Assembly (NCBI GenBank): GCA_020725385.1 | Contig: DYFC01000032.1 | Coordinates: 1 to 51,090, forward strand | Source of the DNA: Nitrospira japonica | GTDB lineage: Bacteria; Nitrospirota; Thermodesulfovibrionia; Thermodesulfovibrionales; SM23-35 | DNA: 51,090 bases | Direction: 5' to 3' | Shown: piece by piece, positions 17,217 to 24,910 of the stretch | Layout of the letters: every line of letters begins with the position of its first letter | Numbering within the stretch: position 1 is the first letter of the stretch | Notes under the pieces: generated by a model | What the model was told of the DNA's origin: nothing | The model's database searches: none | What the model saw: the letters and a program-made list of their open reading frames with translations, nothing else | Position numbers and translations under genes: made by a program

Positions 17217-19394
17217 TTATCCTTTTACAAATTTATTCTCAATGAAAGGCAAGGTAAAATAAAAAGTTGAACCTTTACCTTTTTCCGATTCTACCCAGAT
17301 TTTTCCGCCATGACGCTCTACTATGCGCTTACATATGGCAAGACCTATCCCTGTGCCCGGATATTCTGATTTCGTATGCAATCTCTGAAAAATAATGAAT
17401 ATGCGTTCCGCATCTTTTGGATCGATTCCGATTCCATTATCTTTAATAGAAAATAACCATTCACCATCATTTTTTTTCGAAGAAATATGAATATGAGGCT
17501 TCTGATTGCTCTTAAATTTAATAGCATTAGCAATTAAATTCTGAAATAAGCTTCCAAGCTGGGTGGCATCGGCCATAACAACCGGAAGATTATCATATGT
17601 TATATTTGCATCATTTTCCTCGATGGCTGTTTTGAGATTTGCAAGAGCATTTTCAAGAACCGTTGTACAGTCAGTTACTTTGAAAGTCTTTCCCTTTGTG
17701 CCTATCTGTGAATATGCAAGAAGATCTTTTATCAAAGTATCCATTCTACTTATGCCTTCTAAAGTTAAATTAATGAACTCGTCGGCTTTTGCATCGAGTT
17801 TATCTTTATAACGTTTTGCGAGCAATTTTATAAAACCGGCGATTACGCGCAAAGGTTCCTGAAGATCGTGGGATGTAGCATAAGCAAATTGCTGCAAATC
17901 GATATTGGAACGCTTCAATTCTTCATTCAATTTCAAAAGATTTTCTTCTACAACCTTCCGATGGGTAATATCCCTTGAATTTACGACGATTCCTGCAACA
18001 GCAGGGTTATCAAGAAGGTTTTTACCGATAACTTCCAGCACCCGCCATGAACCGTCTTTATGTTTAAATCGCACCTCAAGAGAAAGAGAAATTCCCGGAT
18101 TTTTTATTGAATTCGAAAGTGTATTGACAGCCACTTTAATATCTTCGGGATGAACATAATCAAGGACTTTTTTACCGGTGAGTTCATTTTTACTATAACC
18201 GAGAATTCGTTCGATTGAAGGGCTTTCATACTTTATAGTCCCATCAGCTTCGAGAATTGTTATAATATCGGATGAATTTTCAGTAACAAGCCTGAAATAT
18301 TCTTCACTTCGTTTAACATTCTCTTCAGCTCTTTTGTTGAGAAGGGCTATTGCTGCTATCTCGGAGAAGGCAGTTGCTATTCTTGAATCATCTTCGGAAA
18401 ACCCCGAGGTCTTATTTGCAAGTCCAAGCAAGCCAATGACTTTGTTTTCAATAATCATGGGAGCAAAGAGCACATTGACTATTTTTACATGTCCATCGGG
18501 AAGTAAATGTTTCCATTTGCTCTCGGGAAAATTATTATTGAATATGGTTTTGCAGGTTTTATAAACTTCTTCTCTTAATCCTCTTATAGGCATCCCGGCT
18601 GCTGTTTGTACAGAACAATTCTCCCCTCCGGAATCAATAAAAATAATCTCGTTTTCAAGAGTGTTTTCCTTCAATAAAGCTATATAACCGGAAGATGCTC
18701 CTGTAAGATTTTTACATGCATAAAAAATAGAGCGGGCCGTGCTTTCGAAATCATGATATTTCAAAATCGAACGGGTACTTTCAAGCAACGCAGCAATTTC
18801 TGCCTGTCTATTTCTCGAGAGTTCAAGGGCTTCGATTAATGAATATTCTGTATCCATCAGTTTTGTGACATCTGTAAGTGCTGTTCTGAAGTTTCGACAT
18901 TTTCCATCGGAATCGTTGAAAGGCACACTCTGAAGCTGAAAATAAAACATCTTGCCGTCTTTGCGAATTACCCTGAGTTCACAGGATTGTGGAGACTTTT
19001 TCAAAAAAATATCCCTGCAATGAGAGCTAAAAATTTCTTTGTCATCTTTTTCGATAAATATTGAGAATGGTTTATTTATTAAAAACTCTTTTTTCACCCC
19101 GAGCATATTTGCTCCGGTGAGATTTACATCAAGTATCAATCCATTTTTATCAAAAGTAAAATATCCTAAGGGTGCAAAATCATAAAGATCCCTATATTTG
19201 TTTTTTGACTCTTCAAGCTCTTCTTTCAACTTAAGAAGCTCAAGATTATATTTTTCGAGTTCTTCCTGTTTGGATTCGAGTTCATTGATCAAACGTTCTG
19301 TATCAAGAAATGATAATTCCTGAAGTTTTCTATTCTGGGCTCTTAATTTCTTAATGGATGATTTTCCGCTGCCGATATTTTCTGAAGATTTCAT
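17217..19394 (-). CDS. PAS-GAF-PAS sensor histidine kinase
   Basis: A 725-residue soluble sensor kinase. The N-terminal coiled coil (residues 10-65) leads into PAS 1 ([21 protein letters not shown], ending [10 protein letters not shown]). A GAF domain follows (about 195-350, with [16 protein letters not shown]), then PAS 2 with PAC ([29 protein letters not shown]). HisKA has [14 protein letters not shown], the phospho-acceptor being about His508, and HATPase has [24 protein letters not shown] and [18 protein letters not shown]. There are no transmembrane segments, so it senses an internal signal. It is the first gene of a three-gene minus run with the OB-like exported protein and the two-CW kinase. 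No cognate response regulator is in the window. Confidence 0.93.
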   Translation of the reverse strand: MKSSENIGSGKSSIKKLRAQNRKLQELSFLDTERLINELESKQEELEKYNLELLKLKEELEESKNKYRDLYDFAPLGYFTFDKNGLILDVNLTGANMLGVKKEFLINKPFSIFIEKDDKEIFSSHCRDIFLKKSPQSCELRVIRKDGKMFYFQLQSVPFNDSDGKCRNFRTALTDVTKLMDTEYSLIEALELSRNRQAEIAALLESTRSILKYHDFESTARSIFYACKNLTGASSGYIALLKENTLENEIIFIDSGGENCSVQTAAGMPIRGLREEVYKTCKTIFNNNFPESKWKHLLPDGHVKIVNVLFAPMIIENKVIGLLGLANKTSGFSEDDSRIATAFSEIAAIALLNKRAEENVKRSEEYFRLVTENSSDIITILEADGTIKYESPSIERILGYSKNELTGKKVLDYVHPEDIKVAVNTLSNSIKNPGISLSLEVRFKHKDGSWRVLEVIGKNLLDNPAVAGIVVNSRDITHRKVVEENLLKLNEELKRSNIDLQQFAYATSHDLQEPLRVIAGFIKLLAKRYKDKLDAKADEFINLTLEGISRMDTLIKDLLAYSQIGTKGKTFKVTDCTTVLENALANLKTAIEENDANITYDNLPVVMADATQLGSLFQNLIANAIKFKSNQKPHIHISSKKNDGEWLFSIKDNGIGIDPKDAERIFIIFQRLHTKSEYPGTGIGLAICKRIVERHGGKIWVESEKGKGSTFYFTLPFIENKFVKG

Positions 19395-19572
19395 TTTATA
19401 AAAATAATTCCTTATAAAAAGATTTCTTAAAGCTCTGTGTCTGCTGAGCCTATATAAATAATTATATTGTTTTAATAAATTGTTAGCAAATCCCTCGTAA
19501 AGCAGAGGACTTCATATTATATATTTAGAGTTATACCACGACTTGATCGTGGTGTCCATAAATAATTCTTCC

Positions 19573-19646
19573 GGATTCTCCGGTCAAGTTTATCTTCTGG
19601 CTTGCTTGTCCGCAATTTGTTTGGCGGAACCAGAGGGCCAGAAAAT
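19573..19646. repeat. Palindromic dispersed repeat, copy 1
   Basis: The segment shares GGATTCTCCGGTCAAGT, TGGCTTGCTTG, ATTTGTTTGGCGGAACC and GGGCCAGA with 42240-42313. Internal inverted pieces (GGTCAAG with CTTGTCC-like, TCTGGC with GCCAGA) let it fold as a hairpin. It lies in the 376-nt gap between the sensor kinase and mnmG (19395-19770), which holds no gene that I can support. This is a REP or MITE-like unit with no coding capacity. Confidence 0.6.
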
Positions 19647-19770
19647 GACAGGCAGTAAAAATTTATAATTTACCTTATTCGAGCCATAGTTAAGGCTGTA
19701 CTGTTAAATGAACAATTATTTATCACATTAGAAATTGAACAACTATTTATAAATACATTATAGTAGATTT

Positions 19771-21606
19771 ATGTATAAAGAGCGAGATTATGATGTAATT
19801 GTTATTGGAGCCGGTCATGCCGGCTGTGAAGCATCACTTGTATCTGCACGTCTCGGACTATCAACCTGTTTATTTACAATTAATCTTGACACTATAGGGC
19901 AAATGTCCTGCAATCCGGCAATCGGGGGACTTGCCAAGGGACATCTTGTGAGGGAAATAGATGCTCTTGGCGGAGAAATGGCAAAGGTTACAGATAAAGC
20001 AGGTATTCAATTCCGGTTATTGAATTTATCAAAAGGTCCTGCGGTCTGGTCTTTAAGAGCTCAGGCTGATAGAGTTCTATATAAAATCGAGATGCGTAAG
20101 GTTATAGAATCTCAAAAAAATCTCGATGTTAAACAGGCATTGGTCGATAAGATTGTAACAGAAGATGGAAAAGTTAAGGGAATTGTTACTTCACTCGGCA
20201 TTTTTTATGGAGCATATGCTGTAATTGTAACAACCGGAACATTCTTGAAAGGTCTAATACATATAGGACTTGAAAATTTCTCGGCAGGTCGGGCAGGTGA
20301 ATTTCCTTCAATTAAGCTTTCTGAATGTCTTCAGAATCTTGGTTTAAAAATGGGAAGACTCAAGACAGGAACACCCCCGCGTCTTGATGCAAAAACAATA
20401 GACTTTTCAAAAACAGAAACTCAATTTGGTGATGATCCGCCTCCACCTTTTTCACACAGCACCGAAAAAATAACAAATCCACAGCTACCTTGTTATATCA
20501 CATACACAAACAAAGAAACACACAAAATTATTTTATCTAATCTTGATCGCTCACCTTTATATAGCGGGAAAATTAAAGGTACAGGTGCAAGATACTGTCC
20601 CTCGATTGAAGATAAAGTAGTGAAGTTTGCTGAACGGGAGAGACATCAGGTTTTTCTTGAGCCTGAAGGACTCGAAACCAAAGAATATTATGCAAATGGA
20701 ATTCCAACGAGTCTTCCATATGATGTTCAGGTTAAGTTTGTAAGAACGATTCCGGGACTTGAAAAGGCCGAGATTATGAGGCCGGGCTATGCAATTGAAT
20801 ATGATTTTGTTTATCCTTCTCAATTAAAGCACTCACTTGAAACAAAAACAATTCAGGGTTTATTTCTTGCAGGACAAATTAATGGTACTTCTGGCTATGA
20901 AGAGGCTGCTGCTCAAGGGCTTATTGCAGGCATAAATGCTGCACTTAAAATAAAAGGGCAGGAACCATATATACCCGGAAGGCACGAAGCATATATAGGT
21001 GTTCTTATTGATGACCTTATAACAAAAGGAACAAATGAACCTTACAGGATGTTTACTTCAAGGGCTGAATACAGATTATTGTTAAGACATGATAATGCTG
21101 ATTTGCGTCTTATGGATAAAGGATATGCTCTTGGACTTATTGATGAAGAACTATATAAAAAATTCAAAGAAAAAAAGGAACTTATCAATGAAGAATTGAA
21201 TCGCATTAAAAACACAAGGGTTAAGTTAGATGTTTATAAAACAGAAAGTCTCGAACAATTACTAAAAAGACCCGAAAATGGTTATGGAGTTATTGAAAAA
21301 CTGTCTCCATCCGGTAAATCTCTTTCAAATGAAGTAAAAAAACAGGTTGAGATACAGGTTAAATACGAAGGGTATATTAATCAGCAGATGCAGATGGCTG
21401 AAAGACTAAAGAAAATAGAAAATAAAAAGATACCGGAAAATTTTGATTTCACGAAAGTTAGTGGTTTATCCCGTGAGGTTCTTATGAAACTTCTGGAAAT
21501 CAGACCCGGGAATCTCGGACAGGCAAGCAGAATTCCGGGTATTACACCTGCAGCTATTTCGTTACTTCTTATCGCCATAGAGAAATTAAGGAGAGAACAA
21601 AACTGA
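19771..21606 (+). CDS. mnmG: tRNA uridine-5-carboxymethylaminomethyl modification enzyme MnmG (GidA)
   Basis: FAD enzyme that with MnmE modifies U34 of certain tRNAs. The 611-residue protein starts with the dinucleotide fold VIVIGAGHAGCEASLVSARLG and has CNPAIGGLAKGHLVREIDALGG. The MnmG signature GPAVWSLRAQADR and GRLKTGTPPRLDAKTID follow, then QINGTSGYEEAAAQGLIAGINAA and a helical C-terminus with FTSRAEYRLLLRHDNADLRL. Full length. mnmE is not nearby. It stands alone, followed by the sigma-54 control region of the next gene. Confidence 0.97.
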   Translation: MYKERDYDVIVIGAGHAGCEASLVSARLGLSTCLFTINLDTIGQMSCNPAIGGLAKGHLVREIDALGGEMAKVTDKAGIQFRLLNLSKGPAVWSLRAQADRVLYKIEMRKVIESQKNLDVKQALVDKIVTEDGKVKGIVTSLGIFYGAYAVIVTTGTFLKGLIHIGLENFSAGRAGEFPSIKLSECLQNLGLKMGRLKTGTPPRLDAKTIDFSKTETQFGDDPPPPFSHSTEKITNPQLPCYITYTNKETHKIILSNLDRSPLYSGKIKGTGARYCPSIEDKVVKFAERERHQVFLEPEGLETKEYYANGIPTSLPYDVQVKFVRTIPGLEKAEIMRPGYAIEYDFVYPSQLKHSLETKTIQGLFLAGQINGTSGYEEAAAQGLIAGINAALKIKGQEPYIPGRHEAYIGVLIDDLITKGTNEPYRMFTSRAEYRLLLRHDNADLRLMDKGYALGLIDEELYKKFKEKKELINEELNRIKNTRVKLDVYKTESLEQLLKRPENGYGVIEKLSPSGKSLSNEVKKQVEIQVKYEGYINQQMQMAERLKKIENKKIPENFDFTKVSGLSREVLMKLLEIRPGNLGQASRIPGITPAAISLLLIAIEKLRREQN

Positions 21607-21611
21607 AAGGA

Positions 21612-21647
21612 TTCTCATTCTTGAGAATACGTTCTCAGAAATGAGAA
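21612..21647. promoter_or_regulatory. Nested dyad, candidate activator site or mnmG-distal hairpin
   Basis: TTCTCATT (21612-21619) and AATGAGAA (21640-21647) are perfect inverted repeats. Inside them TGAGAA and TTCTCA form a second dyad. No T-tract follows, which argues against an intrinsic terminator. The position about 75-110 nt upstream of the sigma-54 -24 element is where enhancer-binding proteins usually bind. Confidence 0.45.
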
Positions 21648-21720
21648 ACTTTCAAATAATCCCTCTGCAATCAGTCCCGTAATATCCAGATAATAAAAGA
21701 TTTTTGATTTACATTTTTAC

Positions 21721-21736
21721 TGGCATAGCGTTTGCT
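21721..21736 (+). promoter_or_regulatory. Sigma-54 promoter (-24/-12)
   Basis: TGGCATAGCGTTTGCT matches the sigma-54 pattern TGGCAY-N4/5-TTGCW, with exactly 10 nt between the -24 GG and the -12 GC. It is oriented toward the exported hydrolase gene at 21952. It predicts a transcript start near 21748 and a leader of about 200 nt. Confidence 0.7.
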
Positions 21737-21759
21737 TAATTTTATTTCAGGAAATTTCC

Positions 21760-21868
21760 CGGAAAGCCTCTACATGTAGGGATTCAAATGGAAGGGTTAA
21801 ACCGGTGTCCTCGGTAACCCAGCAGACTGGAAGATCAAGAGTCTGTTTAATACTTCTTAGAATTAAGA
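21760..21868 (+). other. Structured 5' leader, unassigned
   Basis: Three consecutive helices can form in the predicted transcript. CTACATGTAG is a palindrome. GGGTTA (near 21795) pairs with TAACCC, enclosing CCG...CGG. AGACT pairs with AGTCT around a GGAAGATCAAG loop. I could not match it to a riboswitch class that I know; c-di-GMP-I and cGAMP consensus elements were compared and do not fit. It may be a regulatory leader or simply a structured UTR. Confidence 0.35.
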
Positions 21869-21951
21869 AGGATGTGGCGTAATTAAAGAAGTTTTTCACA
21901 CAGAAGTCAGGATGGGAATTAATTTTAAAACTAAAAAGGAGAAAAGAAGAA

Positions 21952-22875
21952 ATGAAGAAATTCAGACTGTTAACAGCATTGATTGCATTAGTGTTGATGG
22001 TTCCATTTGCAGCATATGCAGGAATGATTAACCTGGGAGCATCGGGAGACCTTGCAAAGGGTCCTCAGGTTAAATACAAACCATCTGATGCGAATATCTC
22101 AATTGACTGGATCGCAGGGACACATTATCCAATAAATCCTAAGAAAACAGCTCTATTTGTAATTGACCCGCAGAAAGTTTATTCAGATCCATTCACCCCT
22201 GTTTTCTGGTGGGAAGCAGGTCAAATGTATGCTCCTGATCCGGTTGCTTTTTTTAGTGCATTAGGAACCGCGAACCAAAATAGTCCTTTACATTGTGACA
22301 AGTTTAATGAATCATGGGCTAATATTGTAAGCATCGCATCAGCATGTGCTGCAAAAGATATACCGGTGTTTGTAATTAAGCACGTTTATAATGCTGATGG
22401 TTCAAATTGTGGACGTTTATGTGACTTCAACCCGTTAGGTTCAATTTGTAACGGTGATACTTGCTGGGTAAAAGCATGGCTTCTCTGGAATGAAGCTGTT
22501 CCAACATCAGCCCTTGACCCCCGTGTTCAAACAGAATTAGTTCCTGCTTTAGGTGGAGACAATTATTATTATGCGGAAAAATCAACATATAGTTCTTTTG
22601 TAAAACCAGTAGCTGAAAAACTTAAAGATCTTGGTATAGATACTGTAATAATTACTGGTTACATGACCCAGTATTGCTCGGTCACAGCAACCCGTCACGG
22701 TCATGATCTTGGTTTTAAAATGATTAATGTAAAAGATGCAAACGACGGTCCGGTTCTCGAACAAGTTCTAAGCGGTGTAGATGAAAATGCAGCTATTCCT
22801 TTTTACCTGAGTATTCCGGTAGCTGATGTAATGGATACAAACACATTAATTAATCTTATTAACAACGCGAAATAA
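21952..22875 (+). CDS. Exported isochorismatase-family (cysteine hydrolase) protein
   Basis: A 307-residue protein with a signal peptide (MKKFRLLTALIALVLMVPFAAYA) and an isochorismatase-like fold. The triad is visible as Asp in LFVIDPQKVY, Lys in YYAEKSTYSSF and Cys in ITGYMTQYCSVTATRHGHDLG. Most family members are cytoplasmic amidases or nicotinamidases, so an exported one is unusual. Extra cysteines (LHCDKF, NCGRLCDF, ICNGDTC) between the first two motifs may form disulfides. It has a strong AAAAGGAGAAAAG ribosome-binding site and is preceded by a sigma-54 promoter and structured leader, then followed by a strong terminator, so it is a monocistronic regulated unit. Substrate is unknown. Confidence 0.85.
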   Translation: MKKFRLLTALIALVLMVPFAAYAGMINLGASGDLAKGPQVKYKPSDANISIDWIAGTHYPINPKKTALFVIDPQKVYSDPFTPVFWWEAGQMYAPDPVAFFSALGTANQNSPLHCDKFNESWANIVSIASACAAKDIPVFVIKHVYNADGSNCGRLCDFNPLGSICNGDTCWVKAWLLWNEAVPTSALDPRVQTELVPALGGDNYYYAEKSTYSSFVKPVAEKLKDLGIDTVIITGYMTQYCSVTATRHGHDLGFKMINVKDANDGPVLEQVLSGVDENAAIPFYLSIPVADVMDTNTLINLINNAK

Positions 22876-22890
22876 AAAATAAGACATATA

Positions 22891-22930
22891 AAAAGGGGAA
22901 TTTTTATTTTGAATTCCCCTTTTATTTTTT
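22891..22930 (+). terminator. Intrinsic terminator
   Basis: AAAAGGGGAATT pairs with GAATTCCCCTTTT across a short T-rich loop, and a run of T follows. It lies 15 nt after the stop of the exported hydrolase. Confidence 0.85.
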
Positions 22931-22995
22931 ATAGATATAAAGTTTATCAGATAAAATAAATCCCAAACAATATCTGTATTATTTAGGCTAAGTAA

Positions 22996-23132
22996 CAGCA
23001 ATTCACGTCGAATTTTGAAAGCCTTAAGATTTCTCGCTTTGCTCGAAATGAGAATGAAAAAGGTTCGCATTGTCATTCCGAAGGAGTATAGGCGACTGAG
23101 GAATCTTGCTTATTTTTCACCGTGAATTGCTG
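22996..23132. mobile_element. MITE-like element with 12-bp perfect terminal inverted repeats
   Basis: CAGCAATTCACG (22996-23007) and CGTGAATTGCTG (23121-23132) are perfect inverted repeats bounding 137 bp with no reading frame. The interior holds the common dispersed-repeat motif GTCATTCCGAAGGAG...GACTGAGGAATCTT and a hairpin around TTCTCGCTTTGCTCGAAATGAG. It is probably a non-autonomous element; no transposase is nearby. Confidence 0.6.
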
Positions 23133-23202
23133 GATGGGTAAATCATACAATGACTTTTCTTTTTTTCTTTGATATACTTTTAATAATCTTAAATATATTA
23201 TG

Positions 23203-23249
23203 CCCCCTTAGTACAACCTCATTGAAGGAATGGCATTCAGGGGGTTTAT
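23203..23249 (+). other. Hairpin in kdsC upstream region
   Basis: CCCCCT (23203-23208) pairs with AGGGGG (23239-23244), followed by TTTATTTTT. It could be a terminator closing upstream transcription or an attenuator ahead of kdsC, whose ATG is at 23265. The loop is long (30 nt), so the call is weak. Confidence 0.35.
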
Positions 23250-23264
23250 TTTTAATGGGCCAAT

Positions 23265-23783
23265 ATGAGGAAATTGACAAAAAAACAAATTTTCGATATA
23301 GCAAAAAATATAAAATTACTAATTCTTGATGTTGACGGGGTATTAACAGATGGAAGCATAATACTTGATAATAACGGGAATGAGATAAAAGCATTTCATG
23401 TTAGGGACGGACACGGTATTGTGATGCTTTTGAAAAAAGGAATTAAAGTTGCTCTAATTACAGGAAGATATTCAAAAGTAGTAAAGATAAGAGCAAAAGA
23501 ACTCGGAATTAGAGATATATTTCAAAGATGTCGTGAAAAAGAAATTGCTTATAAAAAGCTTGCCGATAAATATAATCTTAAAGACAAAGAAATTGCATGT
23601 ATGGGAGATGATGTTGTAGATATTGAATTGCTTAAAATGTGTGGCTTACCGATTACAGTTGCGGATGCACACAATGAAGTTAAAGCTTATTCAATATTGA
23701 TAACAAAAGAAAGAGGCGGAAGAGGAGCGGTAAGAGAAGTGTGCGATTTCATACTAAAAGCTAAAGGGTTGTTTAAGAGTTAA
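23265..23783 (+). CDS. kdsC: 3-deoxy-manno-octulosonate-8-phosphatase (KdsC)
   Basis: HAD phosphatase that makes Kdo for LPS inner core. The 172-residue protein is the capless C0 type: motif I LLILDVDGVLTDGSI, the family segment FHVRDGHGIVMLLKKGIKVALITGR, and motif III/IV in KEIACMGDDVVDIELLKMCGLPITVADA, ending in RGGRGAVREVCDFI. Length and motifs distinguish it from generic HAD proteins. It is followed by pgsA after 3 nt, beginning an overlapping chain of envelope genes. kdsA and kdsB are not in the window. Confidence 0.93.
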   Translation: MRKLTKKQIFDIAKNIKLLILDVDGVLTDGSIILDNNGNEIKAFHVRDGHGIVMLLKKGIKVALITGRYSKVVKIRAKELGIRDIFQRCREKEIAYKKLADKYNLKDKEIACMGDDVVDIELLKMCGLPITVADAHNEVKAYSILITKERGGRGAVREVCDFILKAKGLFKS

Positions 23784-23786
23784 GGT

Positions 23787-24320
23787 GTGAGCACTCTCAA
23801 ATTAAATATACCAACACTTTTAACTCTAAGTAGAATAATACTTATACCTGTGTTTATCTTTTCTGTTCGCCTGCATCCTATATTCGGCGCCATTATTTTC
23901 GGGATCGCTTCAATAACCGATTTTCTTGATGGATACCTTGCGAGACGGGCAGGGGATATTACAAAATTCGGGATAATTCTGGATCCAATTGCAGATAAAT
24001 TCCTTGTAATTTCAGCCTTGATTGTTCTTGTGGATATGGAAAGAATTGCTGCATGGATAGCTATCGTAATCATTGTAAGGGAATTCTTAATAACAGCACT
24101 TAGGGTAGTGGCGCTTTCAAAGGATATTGTGATTCCAGCAGAAATTGGCGGTAAGATTAAAACAGGTGTTCAGATTGCCGCAATTTTATGCCTTGTTTTA
24201 AACAAAGCTCTTTTTGATATTAATTTATATGACATTGGCATTGTTCTGATCTGGGCTGCTATGATTTTATCAATTATTTCCGGTGTTAAATATACAATAT
24301 CATTTGGTAAAAATTTATGA
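23787..24320 (+). CDS. pgsA: CDP-diacylglycerol-glycerol-3-phosphate 3-phosphatidyltransferase
   Basis: Inner-membrane enzyme making phosphatidylglycerophosphate. The 177-residue protein has the CDP-alcohol phosphotransferase signature: FLDGYLARRAGD, then GIILDPIADK, matching DGxxAR-x8-Gx3Dx3D. Several hydrophobic helices follow (FLVISALIVLV, IAAWIAIVIIVREFLITAL). It starts with GTG (23787), giving MSTLKLNIPTLLTLSRI, the usual N-terminus. Its stop overlaps the plsY start by 4 nt (ATGA), so translation is coupled. Confidence 0.93.
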   Translation: MSTLKLNIPTLLTLSRIILIPVFIFSVRLHPIFGAIIFGIASITDFLDGYLARRAGDITKFGIILDPIADKFLVISALIVLVDMERIAAWIAIVIIVREFLITALRVVALSKDIVIPAEIGGKIKTGVQIAAILCLVLNKALFDINLYDIGIVLIWAAMILSIISGVKYTISFGKNL

Positions 24321-24910
24321 TAAAACTTCTTATACTTTTTTTAGTCTCATTTCTAATAGGTTCCATTCCTTTTGGTATAATAATAGCTAAGGCTAAAGGT
24401 GTTGATTTACGGAAAGCCGGTAGCGGAAACATTGGTGCTACAAATGTGCTTAGGTCGCTTGGAAAAAGCCCGGCATTATTTACCCTTTTAGGAGACATCT
24501 TGAAAGGAACACTGGCTGTAGCTGTTGGAAGATATTTTGGTCTTGACATTTTTAATACAGGGTTGGTATCTGTTGGTGCTATACTCGGACATAATTTCTC
24601 GATTTTTCTTGGCTTCAAAGGAGGCAAAGGAGTTGCCACGAGCATAGGAGTTCTAATTTTATATTCTCCTATAGCGGCTCTTATTACAATTGTTATATGG
24701 CTATTTACAGCTATTACAACCCGTTATTCTTCACTGGGTGCAATTGTATCTTTTTGTCTTCTACCACTGAATATATATTTTTTTGACATACAATATAAAG
24801 AAAAAATACTCATAGCTTTTATTATTACAATCTTGCTTATAGTAAGACATAGAGATAACATATACAGACTGCTCAGAGGCACCGAGAGGAAAATTGGTGA
24901 AAGAGCATGA
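24317..24910 (+). CDS. plsY: Acyl-phosphate glycerol-3-phosphate acyltransferase PlsY
   Basis: Membrane enzyme that transfers acyl groups from acyl-phosphate to glycerol-3-phosphate, the first step of phospholipid synthesis. The 197-residue protein has the PlsY motifs SFLIGSIPFGIIIAK, GSGNIGATNVLRSLGK and GHNFSIFLGFKGGKGVATSIG across five predicted membrane helices. It sits with pgsA, so two phospholipid enzymes are co-expressed. It overlaps pgsA by 4 nt and the downstream TPR gene by 4 nt. Confidence 0.95.
   Translation: MIKLLILFLVSFLIGSIPFGIIIAKAKGVDLRKAGSGNIGATNVLRSLGKSPALFTLLGDILKGTLAVAVGRYFGLDIFNTGLVSVGAILGHNFSIFLGFKGGKGVATSIGVLILYSPIAALITIVIWLFTAITTRYSSLGAIVSFCLLPLNIYFFDIQYKEKILIAFIITILLIVRHRDNIYRLLRGTERKIGERA

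Noticed and set aside
21760..21868. c-di-GMP-I or cGAMP riboswitch
   Set aside because: A GGAAAGCC stretch is present, but the two paired arms and tetraloop receptor of the GEMM consensus are not in the right places.
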